Of a stretch of 64,000 nucleotides of DNA, positions 1-10,425 are shown piece by piece; position 1 is the first letter of the stretch; every line of letters starts with the position of its first letter. The translations under genes and the position numbers were made by a program. The stretch comes from Ophiura sarsii. Taxonomy: Eukaryota > Echinodermata > Ophiuroidea > Amphilepidida > Ophiuridae. The notes under the pieces are model-generated. The model had not been told where the DNA came from, made no database searches, and worked only from the letters and a program-made list of their open reading frames with translations. The stretch spans positions 65,867,613 through 65,931,612 of the forward strand of contig CM069454.1 of assembly GCA_035610835.1 (NCBI GenBank). Direction: 5' to 3'.

Positions 1-837
1 TGTTTTATGAGTTGTTTTACTATCATTGAAATTTAAAACTAAGAAAAACGCAATTTTTACCCTAAAAAAAAAAAGAAAAAAAAGAAAAAAAAGATTTTCA
101 AGGGGGGTGCGTCCGCACCCAACGCACCCCCCCTCCATCTGACGGCCCTGCCTCCCGTCCATCCCCCCTGGGATTTTCCGCCCTTCACAATCCGTGCAGC
201 AGTTTATTTTGATACACCTTGTCTTGTATTTATAAGAGTTTCGAATGAAAGCCGGATGCTCCCTTATAAAAGAATTTTCTTGTTATTCTTCTTTTCTGAC
301 GGTGTTGCCAAACTTATGATTTAATAGCCAAGTGGCAACTTTTTAATAGAAACTAGCACAAATCCGATAATGTCATTTTTCTTGATTGTATAATTGAAAA
401 CAATACGCCTTTAAAAATGATTTCGCTGATTTTCAACTCGAAATTCACCTAAACTGTCAGATTACTGTCAGGGGAGTTATCCCTAGCAAAAATATAAAAC
501 AAAAATACGCCCGCCCCCGTGTAATACCGGGGGTATTTCTGGCAATACTGTTGTTGTTTCACTGGCGCGGATAGACGAAATTCAGGAAAACACGGACAAG
601 ATGAAGATGTGAAAAAGGGTATTGTTTTCGCAAACACAGATGGACAGCGACACAAATAATGTGTTGTAAAAATACGTTTTGAACTAAGTAAGTGTTACAG
701 GCACACAGCTGCAACTGAGATAAATTATATGGTCGACCACAGGCAACCGCAACAACAGCAGCAATCGCAAATTAAGCTTACTTCATTCCTTGCACTTGCA
801 GGTGACAAATTTGCCAGTGCACTGGCAAATATGCCCG
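1..837. other. Intergenic, nothing recognised
   Basis: I see no convincing exon or transposon end here. Positions 62-120 hold an A-rich tract followed by a short C/G-rich hairpin-like stretch. Short open frames on the minus strand (449-655, 725-940) lack any family signature. Confidence 0.5.
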
Positions 838-1112
838 CTAACCCACCCCCACTCCTAGTCCAACCCTCCCACCCCATGTATCCGCGCCACCACCCCCTTT
901 CCCCACCACAACTTCCCTTCCCATCCCCATTCCCCACCACAAACCCCTGCCCTGCCCTCTACCATATAACCCCTCCACACCAATAACCCCCTCCCACAAA
1001 TAACCCCCTTCCAACCACAAACACCTCCCCATCACTAACCCCCTCCCCACAAATAACCAGCTCACATCCCTAACCCCTTCCCCAATCACAAACACCCTCC
1101 CTACCCCCAGTG
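838..1112. repeat. C/A-rich low-complexity tract
   Basis: The plus strand is dominated by runs of CCCC and CCAC with very few G residues, which gives spurious open frames on both strands (proline-rich on plus, glycine-rich on minus). I treat it as simple sequence, not coding. Confidence 0.8.
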
Positions 1113-1201
1113 TCCGAATTAGAAAATAAAAGTTACCTGCACAACAGCAATATTTCTAGAAAAATTGATTTTTCCCCTTAAAAAATGGCTGAATATCACA
1201 A

Positions 1202-1269
1202 TTTTACATGCACAAAGGCAAATGTTTACATGCACAGAGCCAAAGTTACATGCATTTGTGCATGTAAAA
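1202..1269. repeat. Short inverted repeat around TTTACATGCACA
   Basis: TTTTACATGCACAAA at about 1202-1216 is mirrored by TTTGTGCATGTAAAA at about 1255-1269. Two more TACATGCA copies lie in between. It could be the core of a small MITE; no target duplication was identified. Confidence 0.6.
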
Positions 1270-1654
1270 CCCCTCTATTTCGAACACTGCCTACCCCACC
1301 TCACCAAACCCACTATCACACAAATCACATGGCATCGTTGCCGCAGCCCATCACTACAAAAAACTTATTTTACAATATAACAAACTTTGCTTAATGCTGA
1401 ATGGATGTCTCTGACACACCCCTTGTATTTCATTGGCCACAAGTTCTCATTTAGGCTAGTGGATCCCCCAGATATAGTGCTGGAGATATCAAGCCTCTCA
1501 GTCTCAAACCTAAAATAATGAAAATAAATGTTCTTCATCGCTTCAACAAGCATCATAATTTGCATATAAATTCAAACAGGAAATTAAACATAAAATAAAC
1601 CTTACCTCAACAGATGTTTACTCTATTGGAACAATTATTTTGGTTTTATTTTTG

Positions 1655-1679
1655 CCCCCCCCCCCCCCCCCCCCCCCCC
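1655..1679. repeat. Poly-C homopolymer of about 25 bases
   Basis: An uninterrupted C run. Similar runs of G or C recur throughout the window (about 15226, 15367, 22303, 22625, 36572, 43088, 47939, 57721, 59335, 63787). Confidence 0.9.
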
Positions 1680-2819
1680 TCATTGATATGGGCCACCATT
1701 CACTTGTACAGCAAAATCAATTGGCAATTCCTAGCAATACAATTTCCCCATACGTTGGTGGTGAAAAAATGAAAAATAAACACCAACGTATGAGTTTCCT
1801 GTAGGCCTACTATTCTGAGACTGAGACTAGTGCAAATATCAGGGACAATCAAATGAAGGGATATAATTATCAAAACAAACAATTGTCGATCAGAGTGTCG
1901 TGATCTGTGTGCTTGCTTTCATCAAAATGTCGCGGTTTGGCGACGCACTGCATTCCAAACCATTAAACAACGGGCTCGCAACGCTGTCGTGGACGCAGAT
2001 GTCGCACACGCGAGATAATGATTTAAAATGATCGACAAATATTTGTTTTGATTATAGTATAGACCATTTCAAATCCGAAAATCTACGAACGTTTCCGATT
2101 AGCCGATTGTGTTTTGGAATCAGTGGAGTCATTGGGTCATCCACATAAAAACAAATGTGTTTCACCCGGGTCTTTAAATAACAATCGTGTGGATTGTGCT
2201 TGTGTTGGTGAAAGATTGTCTTCCTTACAAAATTGTATTTTGCGATGTTTTAGTAACAAAAACGGTGAGATAAAAGTCTAAAGAGATTCACAATTTACCT
2301 TCTGCTCTATAAATTTTGAAGTTGCCGCCTTGTCGGTAGCGGTATCGACGCCATCGTTAATATGAACAAAATAGGCCTAGTCTTACTAGGAGTTTTACTT
2401 CTCATGAGTGTAAGCTCGTTTATTTGCTCGTATGTAAACATAGTAAAAGCTAGTAAACCACTACGCGGACAACCAATGCTATGAATGCAATAAACCGTTG
2501 TGAAGAACACACTACGCACCTATACTCTATTTGGCTTCCTCTGGACAGTGACGTAACTTAACAGGCGCAGCTTTTACGCATGCGTATGTATCTTCAGTCG
2601 TTCAACGCTTGTGTGTATACGCCTGCGCCTCGAGTAGGTGCGCGCATGAAAATGCTGACCAAAACCTGCGTGTGACCGCTGGTGACTGTATTTTAATGCA
2701 CGCTGTGAAACTAAAGCAACATTACGAATAAAACCTGCCCCTGAAAAAAGGTCATTGTTTTAAAGAAGAAGAAAAAATTAGGTGCTGGCACAACTACTGA
2801 ATGTGACATACACTCTTTA
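1680..2819. other. Intergenic, nothing recognised
   Basis: AT-rich unique-looking sequence with a more GC-rich patch around 2540-2660. I found no exon with family similarity and no clear inverted-repeat element. Confidence 0.4.
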
Positions 2820-3009
2820 GTTTGATCAGTTCCAAATTGGCAAGAAATATTCAGATTATAACTCCGCGCGTAAAAGTTATCCGTACGCAGGCGTTGTGCA
2901 AATGAATCGCATATAATGCACAGTGCGCTTGTTGCCTTCAGCGCGCCAGCGTCCTTCTGTATTCATTCGCTGCTGTAAGAAAGCTTCGCCAATTTGGAAC
3001 TAATCAAAC
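2820..3009. mobile_element. MITE family A, copy 1
   Basis: The left end GTTTGATCAGTTCCAAATTG is answered by the inverted right end CAATTTGGAACTAATCAAAC. The element is flanked by TA on both sides (2818-2819 and 3010-3011), as expected for a Tc1/mariner-type target. It is about 190 bp with no coding capacity. Related copies are at 21006-21205 and 51256-51457. Confidence 0.8.
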
Positions 3010-3507
3010 TATAGACTTATGATGGTAAACAGACCTGGAAATAGCACCCGCCCACCTGCCAATAGTGGGTAACTTTTTTTGTGTTGGGCGGGTGAAGATG
3101 CAAAAGTACCCGCGACCAACCGGTGGGTAAATGTTTTCAAACTCACAGTGTAAATGAGTTATAGGTATTTTTGTGAGTTCCTGGCCCAACTGGCTGGTTG
3201 AGAAAAAAAATCGGAAGTTCCATCCTTGATGGTAAATCTTGCTTGAATTAATTACATTATGGACCTACATGCTTTATTCAATTGTGCACTTGTTTAATGT
3301 CTAGCTTTTAGAATTATTTCCACTTTAATGTTTTGGACTTAGTTGCCACAACAGAACAGAATATTCTATTTTATCTCAGGTTCTCATTTTGTTCATTGAT
3401 CTATTTATTAATTTACATATTAATTGTTTTTCTTTTTTGAATATTTATTCCCCTGTCTAGATCGAGGTTTACTGCGGAGCACGGTGAGAATTTTGTAGCA
3501 AAGCATC
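3010..3507. other. 5' flank of the AUNIP-like gene
   Basis: This probably contains the promoter and 5' UTR of the downstream gene. No TATA box or other defined element is convincing. A patch at about 3035-3125 rich in CACCCGCC resembles one at about 50190-50245, so part of it is repetitive. Confidence 0.3.
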
Positions 3508-3588
3508 ATGGGTAAAAGAAAGAGCCAAGAGTTGGAGCATGTGCAGGAACAGTGTGATGTGTGGCTAACAGCAAAGAATAGACAGCGG
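3508..3588 (+). CDS. AUNIP: AUNIP-like exon 1
   Basis: The exon starts ATGGGT with A at -3 and G at +4. It encodes 27 residues containing the CDVWL motif. It ends CAGCGG before donor GTAAAA, in phase 0. The small size and the match to the vertebrate N-terminal motif decide the start. Confidence 0.65.
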
Positions 3589-6500
3589 GTAAAAAATAGG
3601 GATAATTACATGCCCTATGGCAGAAGAGCAAAACCCTGTTCGACTATAGCCTGATTAGCCCATTTGTAGGATTTACTGAAAAACACTATAATTTTAAAAG
3701 CTACATGCGTGGCCTTCTGAGACAAACTTTTTTTTGGCCTTATATTATACAAGGGACTTTTCCAGGTGGAGACCAATTCAAAATGATTATAATGAATATC
3801 AAGTCTGTAGTATCATCAGGGCTAGAATTTCGTTTCTCCTTTCAAGAATCTGTTTATTGCAACTACATTTGACGAGAATCCAAGATTCTTGGCAATTGAG
3901 TTTGTGAGTGATTTTAACATTTGCGAGATTCCAATTAGACTCTCGTAAACAAGTTTACGAGAATCAATTGAGAATCAGATTCTCGCTGAATATCAAGCCC
4001 TGTATCATGCATCTCGCTGTATGACAAAATAATTTGGTTTCAAACACCTTTTTGTATTTTCCCCGGCAGACTGGACGCAAGAAGCAGAGGATCTTGAGCA
4101 TCCGTCCGGTCAACATTATCGGAATGAAGTACACGACCTTTGACCCTTTGCCATTGTCGTCCGTCCCAAAAACAAAGCAGAGCAAGCTGATGACATACTT
4201 TATGCCAAAGACGGATCCTCAACCAAATGGTCTGCCTCCAATTGAAACAGGTTAGTGTGCATCTATGAGGTGACAGGGAAAAAAACAGGCATACAGACCT
4301 TTCAGGTAGGGTTGGTCGGCGACGCATTTTTTTTCTTCTTTCAACAATTTCGGGAAATATTGATACCCCCAAACGATTGGTCTCTGTAAGATCCCCGATT
4401 AGTACAAAATACTCCAGAGTATTTTGTAGTAGTTGGAGTTTCCCCTGTGATGTTATACCTCTATTGCTCAGGAGCACTCACGCTGGCCGACCTGCACTTA
4501 AATTTAAAAAAAAAAATCTATTCTACATGGATAAAATCATTAAACTGCCTCATAAAATAAGAAATTATGTGGCAGGAACCCCCAAATAGGCCAAATTGCA
4601 TTACAAAAAACCTTAAAAAAACCCTAAGCAGGCCCCTGGACCCCGTGCTGTGATCCGCTGCACTCCGTTCGCTACACTCGCTCCGCTCGCCATCAGTAAA
4701 ATTAGCCGGCACTCAAATTGCCCTGGAGACAACCCTGCTCAGGAGCTAAGCACAGAGTACTACAAATTACTAGGTCATTTTGTAGTACTGAGTGATATGG
4801 GCCACCTCATTTGAGTGCATGCACTGGTGTATCAGACCACTGAGTAGTACAAACTACTACAAGTTTGCTTTTGGGGTGAAACTCAAGAGTACTACAAACT
4901 ACTATGAATTCAGTTAATACAACCAAGTACTACAAATTACTACATATGACATACTGTAGTACTTTGTACTCAAGAGCGTTAGGGTTCTTAAAAAATCAAT
5001 AACATTAACAAAAATCAAAATTTTGCATAAAAATATGCACACATTTTTAAAAATTCTTAAAATAAATTTTAAAAAATGGGCTTGTCGGGCCTGTATTACA
5101 GGGTTTCCCCAGTCACCTATTAGGGATTTATATTTCCAGGTATTTTACTATGTGTGACACATTTAGATCTTTACCATTTGTGTCACATACTTGATTTTAA
5201 TTTATCACAATTAAGTTTAGGAAATTGAGACAAGACTTGACTTCGTTGGCATCGTCGTCGTTGTTCTATGAATCTTGGCTGATTCTTTTGTGACCAAGAC
5301 GACGATGGTCACGCAAATCCTAAATTTTGAATTCGTATTGGAATAACCCGTAATCGCGAATGTTAATCTTATCATTTTGAAAAATTCATCATAATTAGAA
5401 GAATTTTTTTCCAATCCTAAAGCCGTTGGAGTTGGCTAACCAACTCCATTGTAAATGCTATTTTTAAAATTATTTTCATCGTTGACCGGGCGATGACTGT
5501 TAAAAAGATTTCAAAATGGCGCACTCCCGTTGCCATATTGGAACGATGAAATCGCGTGACCATCGTCGTCTGTGTGACCCTATTGATGATGGAACGCCAT
5601 CGTTGTCTATTTTGTGACATGCGATTTGCAGAGATAAGGGATAAACCTGTTGCTTCCTTAATGCCATCAGTCCAGCGGAGTTTTGGTCTGCCACGTTTAC
5701 GATTTCCTTCGACAGCTCCTTGAGATATCACCTTTTCTAGGTTGTAACCTTCTCGTCTAGCAAATGTGTCCAAAGAATTGCAGTTTGTTGCGCACGATCT
5801 TATTACGCAGAGAAGTTTGGTTCCCAATGTGGCTTCTGACATATTCATTGGTCTTATAAATGCTCTTTGCATGATATTCCTAACATCTTGCGCCAACACC
5901 ACATTTCGAAAGCATAGCCAGTAAGAAAGAAAAGGGGCAATTCCCCACTCCTGTATTGAGTCTGCCGGTCATTGTTATAACATCCGTTGGTACTGTCAGT
6001 TCATTTAACAAGGGTCATTAGTGTGTAGAATAGATATAATGAAAAGGCTTTCAGAACAGTTGAATAACAGGGCTTTATATTATAAGTGAAAACCTTTTCT
6101 TTGTGGCTTTTCAGTTGTTCAAAATGACCAGATTTGATTTTGGGGCAACCATTTTGGTTGAAGTCGATCAGTTCACTTGCTCACTGTTATTTCTCAAACG
6201 TTTAAGAATTTGCTAATTCAAATTGTAAAATCATGTTTGATTGAGTTATTTTGACTGTTTCAAGCAGGATACATAAACATTCTTCACATTTGAATTAATA
6301 TGTGTGTCGTCAAATTGTCCTATCATTTCAGATGTGAAAGAAAACACCAGAGCATGTGTGAGTACAACACAAGCAGACAGCGACGGCAGCGTTTCATCAT
6401 TGATTCCTGAAGAAGCCTCTTTGAAATCCCACATGCGATACTCTGGCAACCCAGCCAACAGATCTGCAACAGTCACTTCATTTTGTCATGGAAATACGGA

Positions 6501-8847
6501 GGATAACTCTTCAGGGAGCAGTCTTGGGGCTGGTTTGTTGGTCACTTCACATGCTAAAACAAATCAAAGTAAGCCTAAATATTTTATGATGGATGATATC
6601 GAAAGCGTACTGTTGAAAAGAAAACGATCTCCTGTCCATCGTTTACAGAATGCCGCTTTGTTAAATATACAAAGTCAGGACTTGGAGTTGGACAGAGTAT
6701 CTGGTATCCACAAACGGTCTGATAACGACAAAGCCTGTGTGCCTAATTTTGATGACCGCATCGGCGTGAAGACGGTTTCTCTCTCAGAACTATCTTCGGA
6801 TGACCAGTATCCATATGCTCATCAATCCCAAATCTCTGATTATGAGCAGCAGAATATGCACATTGGTTACCAAACAAGCCAAGATGATGACGGCGTTGAT
6901 GTAGAAAGAGTCGAATTTTCAGCGGTATCTTCAGATGACCTGCAACCAAATGATGATCAGTCTCATAACTTGGATTATGTTGCACAGAATAAAGACGTTG
7001 GTTATCAAACAAGTCAAGGAAATGATATCCTTGATGTACAAAAAGTCATGTTTTCAGAAATGTTTTCATATACTCATCAATCCCAAAACCATGACTATGC
7101 ACAAGAGAAGAGAGACGTTGCTTATTTGAGCAGCGAATATAGTGATAGTATTGGTGTTGAAAGAGTAAAGTTTTCGGAAATGTCCTCCTCGGACGATCAA
7201 CAACCTTATGCTAACCAGTCCCAAAACTCTGACTATGCGCAAGAGATGAAAGACATTGCTTATATGAGCAGCGAATATAGTGATAGTATTGGTGTCGAAA
7301 GAGTAAAGTTTTCGGAAATGTCCTCCTCGGACGATCAACAACCTTATGCTCACCAGTCCCCAAACTCTGATTATGCGCAAGAGAAGAAAAACATTGGTTA
7401 TCTGAAAAGCCAAGATGATAGAATTGGTGTCGAAAGAGTCAAGTTTTCAGAAATGTCTTCGGACGATCAACGACCTTATGCTCACCAGTCCCCAAACTCT
7501 GATTATGCGCAAGAGACGAAAGACATTGGTCATCTGAAAAGCCAAGATGATAGAATTGGTGTCGAAAGAGTCAAGTTTTCAGAAATGTCTTCGGACGATC
7601 AACAACCTTATGCTCACCAGTCTCCAAACTTTCAGTACGCAAGGCATAGTAAAGTCAGTAAAGATCTATCAAGTCAAGAAACTGATAGCATCGGTGTAGA
7701 ACGAGTTGAGTTTTCGGTGACGCTGTCTGATAGGGCAGGAAGCAGAGGATCACTGGTTGATGACTTTGAAAACTCTGCATTTCCTCTGCAGTTCGAGGAC
7801 AGTACGGAAGACAGCCTCTCGCTCCTGAATTGTGCAATACTGGATAATCATCACGGATTAAAATCTTCATTTGACAGTAAACCATATCAAAGAATCGGAA
7901 GAACCAAGGGTGTTGGCACAGAAAAAACTTGTCGTGGCTTTAAATCAGGTTCCCAAGAAAAGATGCACTTGCAAGATTCATGCCTGATGGAATTGTCTTC
8001 CGCAAAACCCAGGGTTTTTGGAAAGGATAGCAAATGCAAAGATAAACTTGGGATTATTTCCAAACAAAAGGCATTAGCATTGAAGGTGAAGAGTGATAGG
8101 AATCAGTCAATTCCGTTAGACTCTGATGACTTCAGTGAATTTACCAACTACAGTCAGTTGAAATTCAGAGGAACTCAATTCAGCAAAAGTTCACAAAATG
8201 CAACTTCAGTTCAAGATAAAAATGTACCGACAGCAACCAGTCGGCCTTTGTCATCCAGTCCAGATGTAAAGGACTCTGAGTTTCCCTGCGAGAGATTCCA
8301 AGGCTCTGAAATCGTAGGGGATATTGATATAGGTGGCCGACAATTTATGTGGAAAAAGAACACAAAAAGGAAGTGTTTTGTGCTAGATTCAGACGAAGAA
8401 GGTCACATCGGTGGAGAGTGGTTATCTAGATCAAAAGCTGTTAAGCAAATCAGAACTGATTCTAGACATCACAATCTTAATGCAAGAGAATGTGAAGCCA
8501 ATTCTGAAACTGAGCACACCTTCAAAACACAAACCAGCAGCACTTCCAAGTGTAAGAACAAATATAATCGTAAGCCAGAGAAAACGCACCCTGTAGAGCT
8601 TGAGGATAGACGAAAGCTATCGTCAAGGTCAGAATCGGGAAAATTGTGCTCCGATAGGAATGTTTCTAGGTGCAAGTGTAATAATGACTCCAAATGTCGT
8701 AACTTTTCTTGTGCAAGGTTTGAATTTGATATTCAAAGGACAAGACCTAATGTGCGTGATCCGGTTAAACCGTTTGAATACGAAAATGACTCTGAATTTC
8801 CAGTGGTTGTATTTCAGAGCTCAGAAGGTTTTGCTGGTCAATGTTAA
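3508..8847 (+). CDS. AUNIP: AUNIP-like protein (Aurora-A and ninein-interacting protein homologue), 3 exons
   Basis: The CDS joins 3508-3588, 4070-4250 and 6332-8847 with phases 0 and 1, giving about 925 codons; the splice sites are canonical GT/AG. The N-terminus has C-x-V-W-L at residues 16-20, then a basic R-K-K-Q-R stretch and an S-I-R-P segment, the same order as the vertebrate AUNIP N-terminus (from memory of the family). Residues 64-71 (QSKLMTYF) match the PIP-box pattern Q-x-x-L-x-x-Y-F. In vertebrates AUNIP binds Aurora A and ninein at centrosomes and promotes DNA end resection with CtIP. Residues about 228-554 are a diverged tandem repeat of about 44 residues. The remainder is Ser/Lys-rich and probably disordered. 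At about 925 residues it is far longer than vertebrate AUNIP, about 360. Homology beyond the first 90 residues is not demonstrated, and the C-terminal end is uncertain. Confidence 0.65.
3589..4069 (+). other. AUNIP-like intron 1
   Basis: Holds a fragment of MITE family C at about 3711-3750 (TCTGAGACAAAC followed by a T run and TTGGCC) and a complete hAT-like MITE at 3817-4002. The acceptor TTTTCCCCGGCAG ends at 4069. Confidence 0.6.
3817..4002. mobile_element. Small hAT-like MITE in intron 1
   Basis: The ends are CAGGGCTAGA and TCAAGCCCTG. The direct repeat TATCAT flanks both sides (3811-3816, 4003-4008). The interior is a set of nested GAGAATC/GATTCTC inverted repeats. It ends 67 bp before exon 2. 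The superfamily is inferred from the CAGGG end; the 6-bp duplication is shorter than the usual 8. Confidence 0.65.
4070..4250 (+). CDS. AUNIP: AUNIP-like exon 2, with PIP-box-like motif
   Basis: Enters in phase 0 and leaves in phase 1 at donor GTTAGT. It encodes a basic start (TGRKKQR) and, at 4178-4201, QSKLMTYF followed by M-P-K. The minus strand over part of this exon is also open but has no family signal. Confidence 0.7.
4400..4985. repeat. Cluster of short palindromic AGTACTACAAA units
   Basis: AGTACTACAAATTACTA and close variants occur repeatedly in both orientations (about 4401-4435, 4757-4790, 4842-4862, 4889-4905, 4924-4943, 4956-4971). The cluster is split by the hAT-like element at 4475-4737. 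The mixture of direct and inverted copies could fold into several hairpins. Confidence 0.7.
4475..4737. mobile_element. hAT-like MITE family R, copy 1
   Basis: The exact 8-bp direct repeat CTCAGGAG flanks it (4467-4474 and 4738-4745). The right end reads CAGGGTTGTC on the minus strand. The interior, including the stretch GCGAACGGAGTGCAG, matches the copy at 26088-26315 in inverted orientation. It sits inside the palindrome cluster, so it is younger than that cluster. Confidence 0.75.
5530..5945 (-). pseudogene. Degenerate non-LTR retrotransposon fragment (reverse transcriptase C-terminal region)
   Basis: The minus strand encodes two pieces in different frames. One is FEMWCWRKMLGI at about 5880-5920; the other is GNRKRGRPKLRWTDGI followed by ATGLSL at about 5640-5705. 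Both are hallmarks of the region downstream of the reverse transcriptase in RTE-like LINEs, which databases often mislabel as craniofacial development protein 2-like. The frame change between them and the short length show it is a dead fragment. It lies within AUNIP intron 2, antisense to the gene. Confidence 0.8.
6332..8847 (+). CDS. AUNIP: AUNIP-like exon 3 with internal repeats
   Basis: The acceptor TATCATTTCAG ends at 6331. A single open frame of 2.5 kb runs to TAA at 8845-8847. From about 6751 to 7731 it encodes tandem units with the core GVERVKFSEMSSDDQQPYA followed by HQSxNSDYAQ and a variable linker. The units at about 7137-7640 are nearly identical to each other, while the outer ones have diverged. 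The frame is kept across all units, which argues for protein-level selection. Downstream it is Ser/Lys/Asp-rich with repeated D-S-E-F-P motifs (about 8274 and 8789). No enzymatic domain is visible. Confidence 0.75.
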
Positions 8848-8881
8848 CATTTGGAATCCCAAACTCCAAATGATTCCAATA

Positions 8882-9240
8882 CAGTGGCGTTGTCCTCTGT
8901 CCAAAGGGGTCCCACCTCTGACTATCATTTGGTTGAATTGCACCTATTCGGTTAAATTTGGGTTAAATGTTGGTGTTTTTTTTACCTTTCAAGACGTCAT
9001 TCGGGGAAATCCGAACCAAATTAGTATGCATATCCCAGGAATATTATTTTAAAGCCAGTTTAAACACCAAAATGTACCTTAATTATGGCCAAATTCATAT
9101 AAATAGTGCTAACAAATTTTGTGCACTACGCGCATGTTTCTAAAGGGACAGATAATCGGGTTAAATGATGTAAAGTTATTCGGGGGGAATGAAGGGTCCG
9201 ACTCCTGGCACCCCTTAGAGAAATCCTGGACACGTCACTG
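8882..9240. mobile_element. hAT-type MITE in the AUNIP 3' region
   Basis: The perfect 8-bp target duplication TTCCAATA is at 8874-8881 and 9241-9248. The ends CAGTGGCGTTGTCC and GGACACGTCACTG form terminal inverted repeats. It begins 35 bp after the stop codon and therefore lies in the 3' UTR, or in a last intron if the alternative C-terminal model holds. Confidence 0.88.
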
Positions 9241-9345
9241 TTCCAATATATTCCAAATGATTCCAGAATCCAAATGATTTCAATTGATCAATTTGGATCC
9301 AGAGTTGTAAGAAATAGGGTTGAACGGCCCACCGTATGGATTCAG

Positions 9346-9458
9346 AATTCTCTTTCAAATTTGATGGTTTAGCCTTCCCTAGAGCTGTCCCAGAATTTGG
9401 AATCTTCAACACCAAAGATGTAAAGAAATTGCATGATTTATTTTATGATTATTTATAG
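9346..9458 (+). other. Possible alternative last coding exon of the AUNIP-like gene
   Basis: After the AG at 9345, one frame (phase 1) stays open for 37 codons to TAG at 9456-9458, encoding FSFKFDGLAFPRAV and onward. The poly(A) signal follows four bases later. A phase-1 donor GTTTTG at 8828 could join it, making 8828-9345 an intron that carries the MITE. Just upstream, another frame at about 9283-9312 reads DQFGSRVVRN, reminiscent of the D-S-x-G-x-R-V-I motif of vertebrate AUNIP. The branch and pyrimidine signals are weak, so this is a hypothesis. Confidence 0.3.
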
Positions 9459-9461
9459 GTC

Positions 9462-9467
9462 AATAAA
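9462..9467 (+). promoter_or_regulatory. Poly(A) signal AATAAA
   Basis: A canonical hexamer lies about 615 bp after the exon 3 stop and 4 bp after the alternative TAG. It is the first good candidate for the end of the AUNIP-like transcript. Confidence 0.55.
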
Positions 9468-9735
9468 TAATGCTTATATTATGAAGAAAACACTTCAAGT
9501 TCAAGGTTTTTATTTTGGCGAAATTTGTTTCTTAGTCTTTGAATTAACATTGATTACTATGGTATTGAGTCATAGATCTTTATGTGAAAACATTATTTGT
9601 GTACGTGAAATATTCCCAGTTATTGAATTTGAAGACTCTGGAAAAATCCAAACTTGTATTTGGTCATCCTAGGGTAGTAATTGAAATGAGTGTATTTGAC
9701 ATTAATTTGATATCAATGAGTGTATGTGGTCTGTT

Positions 9736-9935
9736 AAGGGTCATTCATAAAGTTCTACCTCATAGGCTCCTATCTCATAACTTTGCAAATATATAAGCCA
9801 TCCATATGACATTTTCCACAATTGTAGCTTTAATTCTCAGCTAAAAATTTATAGTAAAATCTCATAACTTTCCTGGAAATGAAGTGAAACCAAAATGCCC
9901 ATTTAGTGTGACGGAAATGGACAAAAAACAGCTAA
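9736..9935. mobile_element. Fragment of mariner-like family E
   Basis: GGGTCATTCATAAAGTTCTA and the later ATTTAGTGTGACGGAAATGG match the left parts of the E sequences at 13429 and 13712 (AGTGTGAGGGCGGAAACGG). No right end is present, so it is truncated. Confidence 0.55.
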
Positions 9936-9943
9936 ATGCCTCC

Positions 9944-10255
9944 CAAGGCCAATGAAAAAAGAAGATCTGTCTCACATACCCCACGCGCATAAGTTTGTGG
10001 AGTCACTTTTGCCGCATAACCCTACGGGATCCAATGTTGGGCTCTTTTATTAGTTCTCAGAAGAAAAGAAAGAAGAAAAAAATTGGCTCAGAAGGAGAAA
10101 AAAAGAAGAAAGTGGGCCAAAAACACAATAAAAAAACTTTAAAAAGAAGAAAAAACGAATTTCCGCATTTGGCATAGCTATTTTTTCAACAACAACAAAC
10201 AAAAAAATCGTATAGCTGTTTTCTCAAATGTATGTGAGATGGACCTTCTTTCCTA
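9944..10255. mobile_element. MITE family C, copy 1
   Basis: The left end AAGGCC followed by GAAGATCTGTCTCACATAC is mirrored by GTATGTGAGATGGACCTTCT near 10230-10250. The interior is A-rich with long AAGAAG tracts and makes a spurious lysine-rich open frame. Related elements: 24029-24450, 58353-58670 and the nested inverted repeat in 11290-11600. Confidence 0.65.
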
Positions 10256-10425
10256 AGTGCAGATCATTTATGGCCACTTCTAAGAGACTAGATGTAACTA
10301 TATGTCAAGTATTTTAAATTATAACCATTACAAAAACTTATAAAAGATAAAGATAAAAATGGCTGATTTTTTGGACAAAATAGGGCCTCTGTTTAGAGCC
10401 AGGACCAGATCACGACAACCATTAA

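Larger units (their letters stand above)
4251..6331 (+). other. AUNIP-like intron 2
   Basis: Contains a palindrome-array element (about 4400-4985) interrupted by a hAT-like MITE (4475-4737) and a minus-strand LINE fragment (about 5530-5945). About 4275-4330 resembles the end of MITE family H (AAAAACAGG then GGTTGGTCGG). The remaining stretches 4986-5529 and 5946-6331 show nothing recognisable. Confidence 0.55.

Noticed and set aside
725..1095. Overlapping proline-rich and glycine-rich frames
   Set aside because: Low-complexity C/A tract, no splice-supported model or family signal.
7066..7413. Minus-strand open frame inside AUNIP-like exon 3
   Set aside because: Shadow of the in-frame protein repeat on the other strand.
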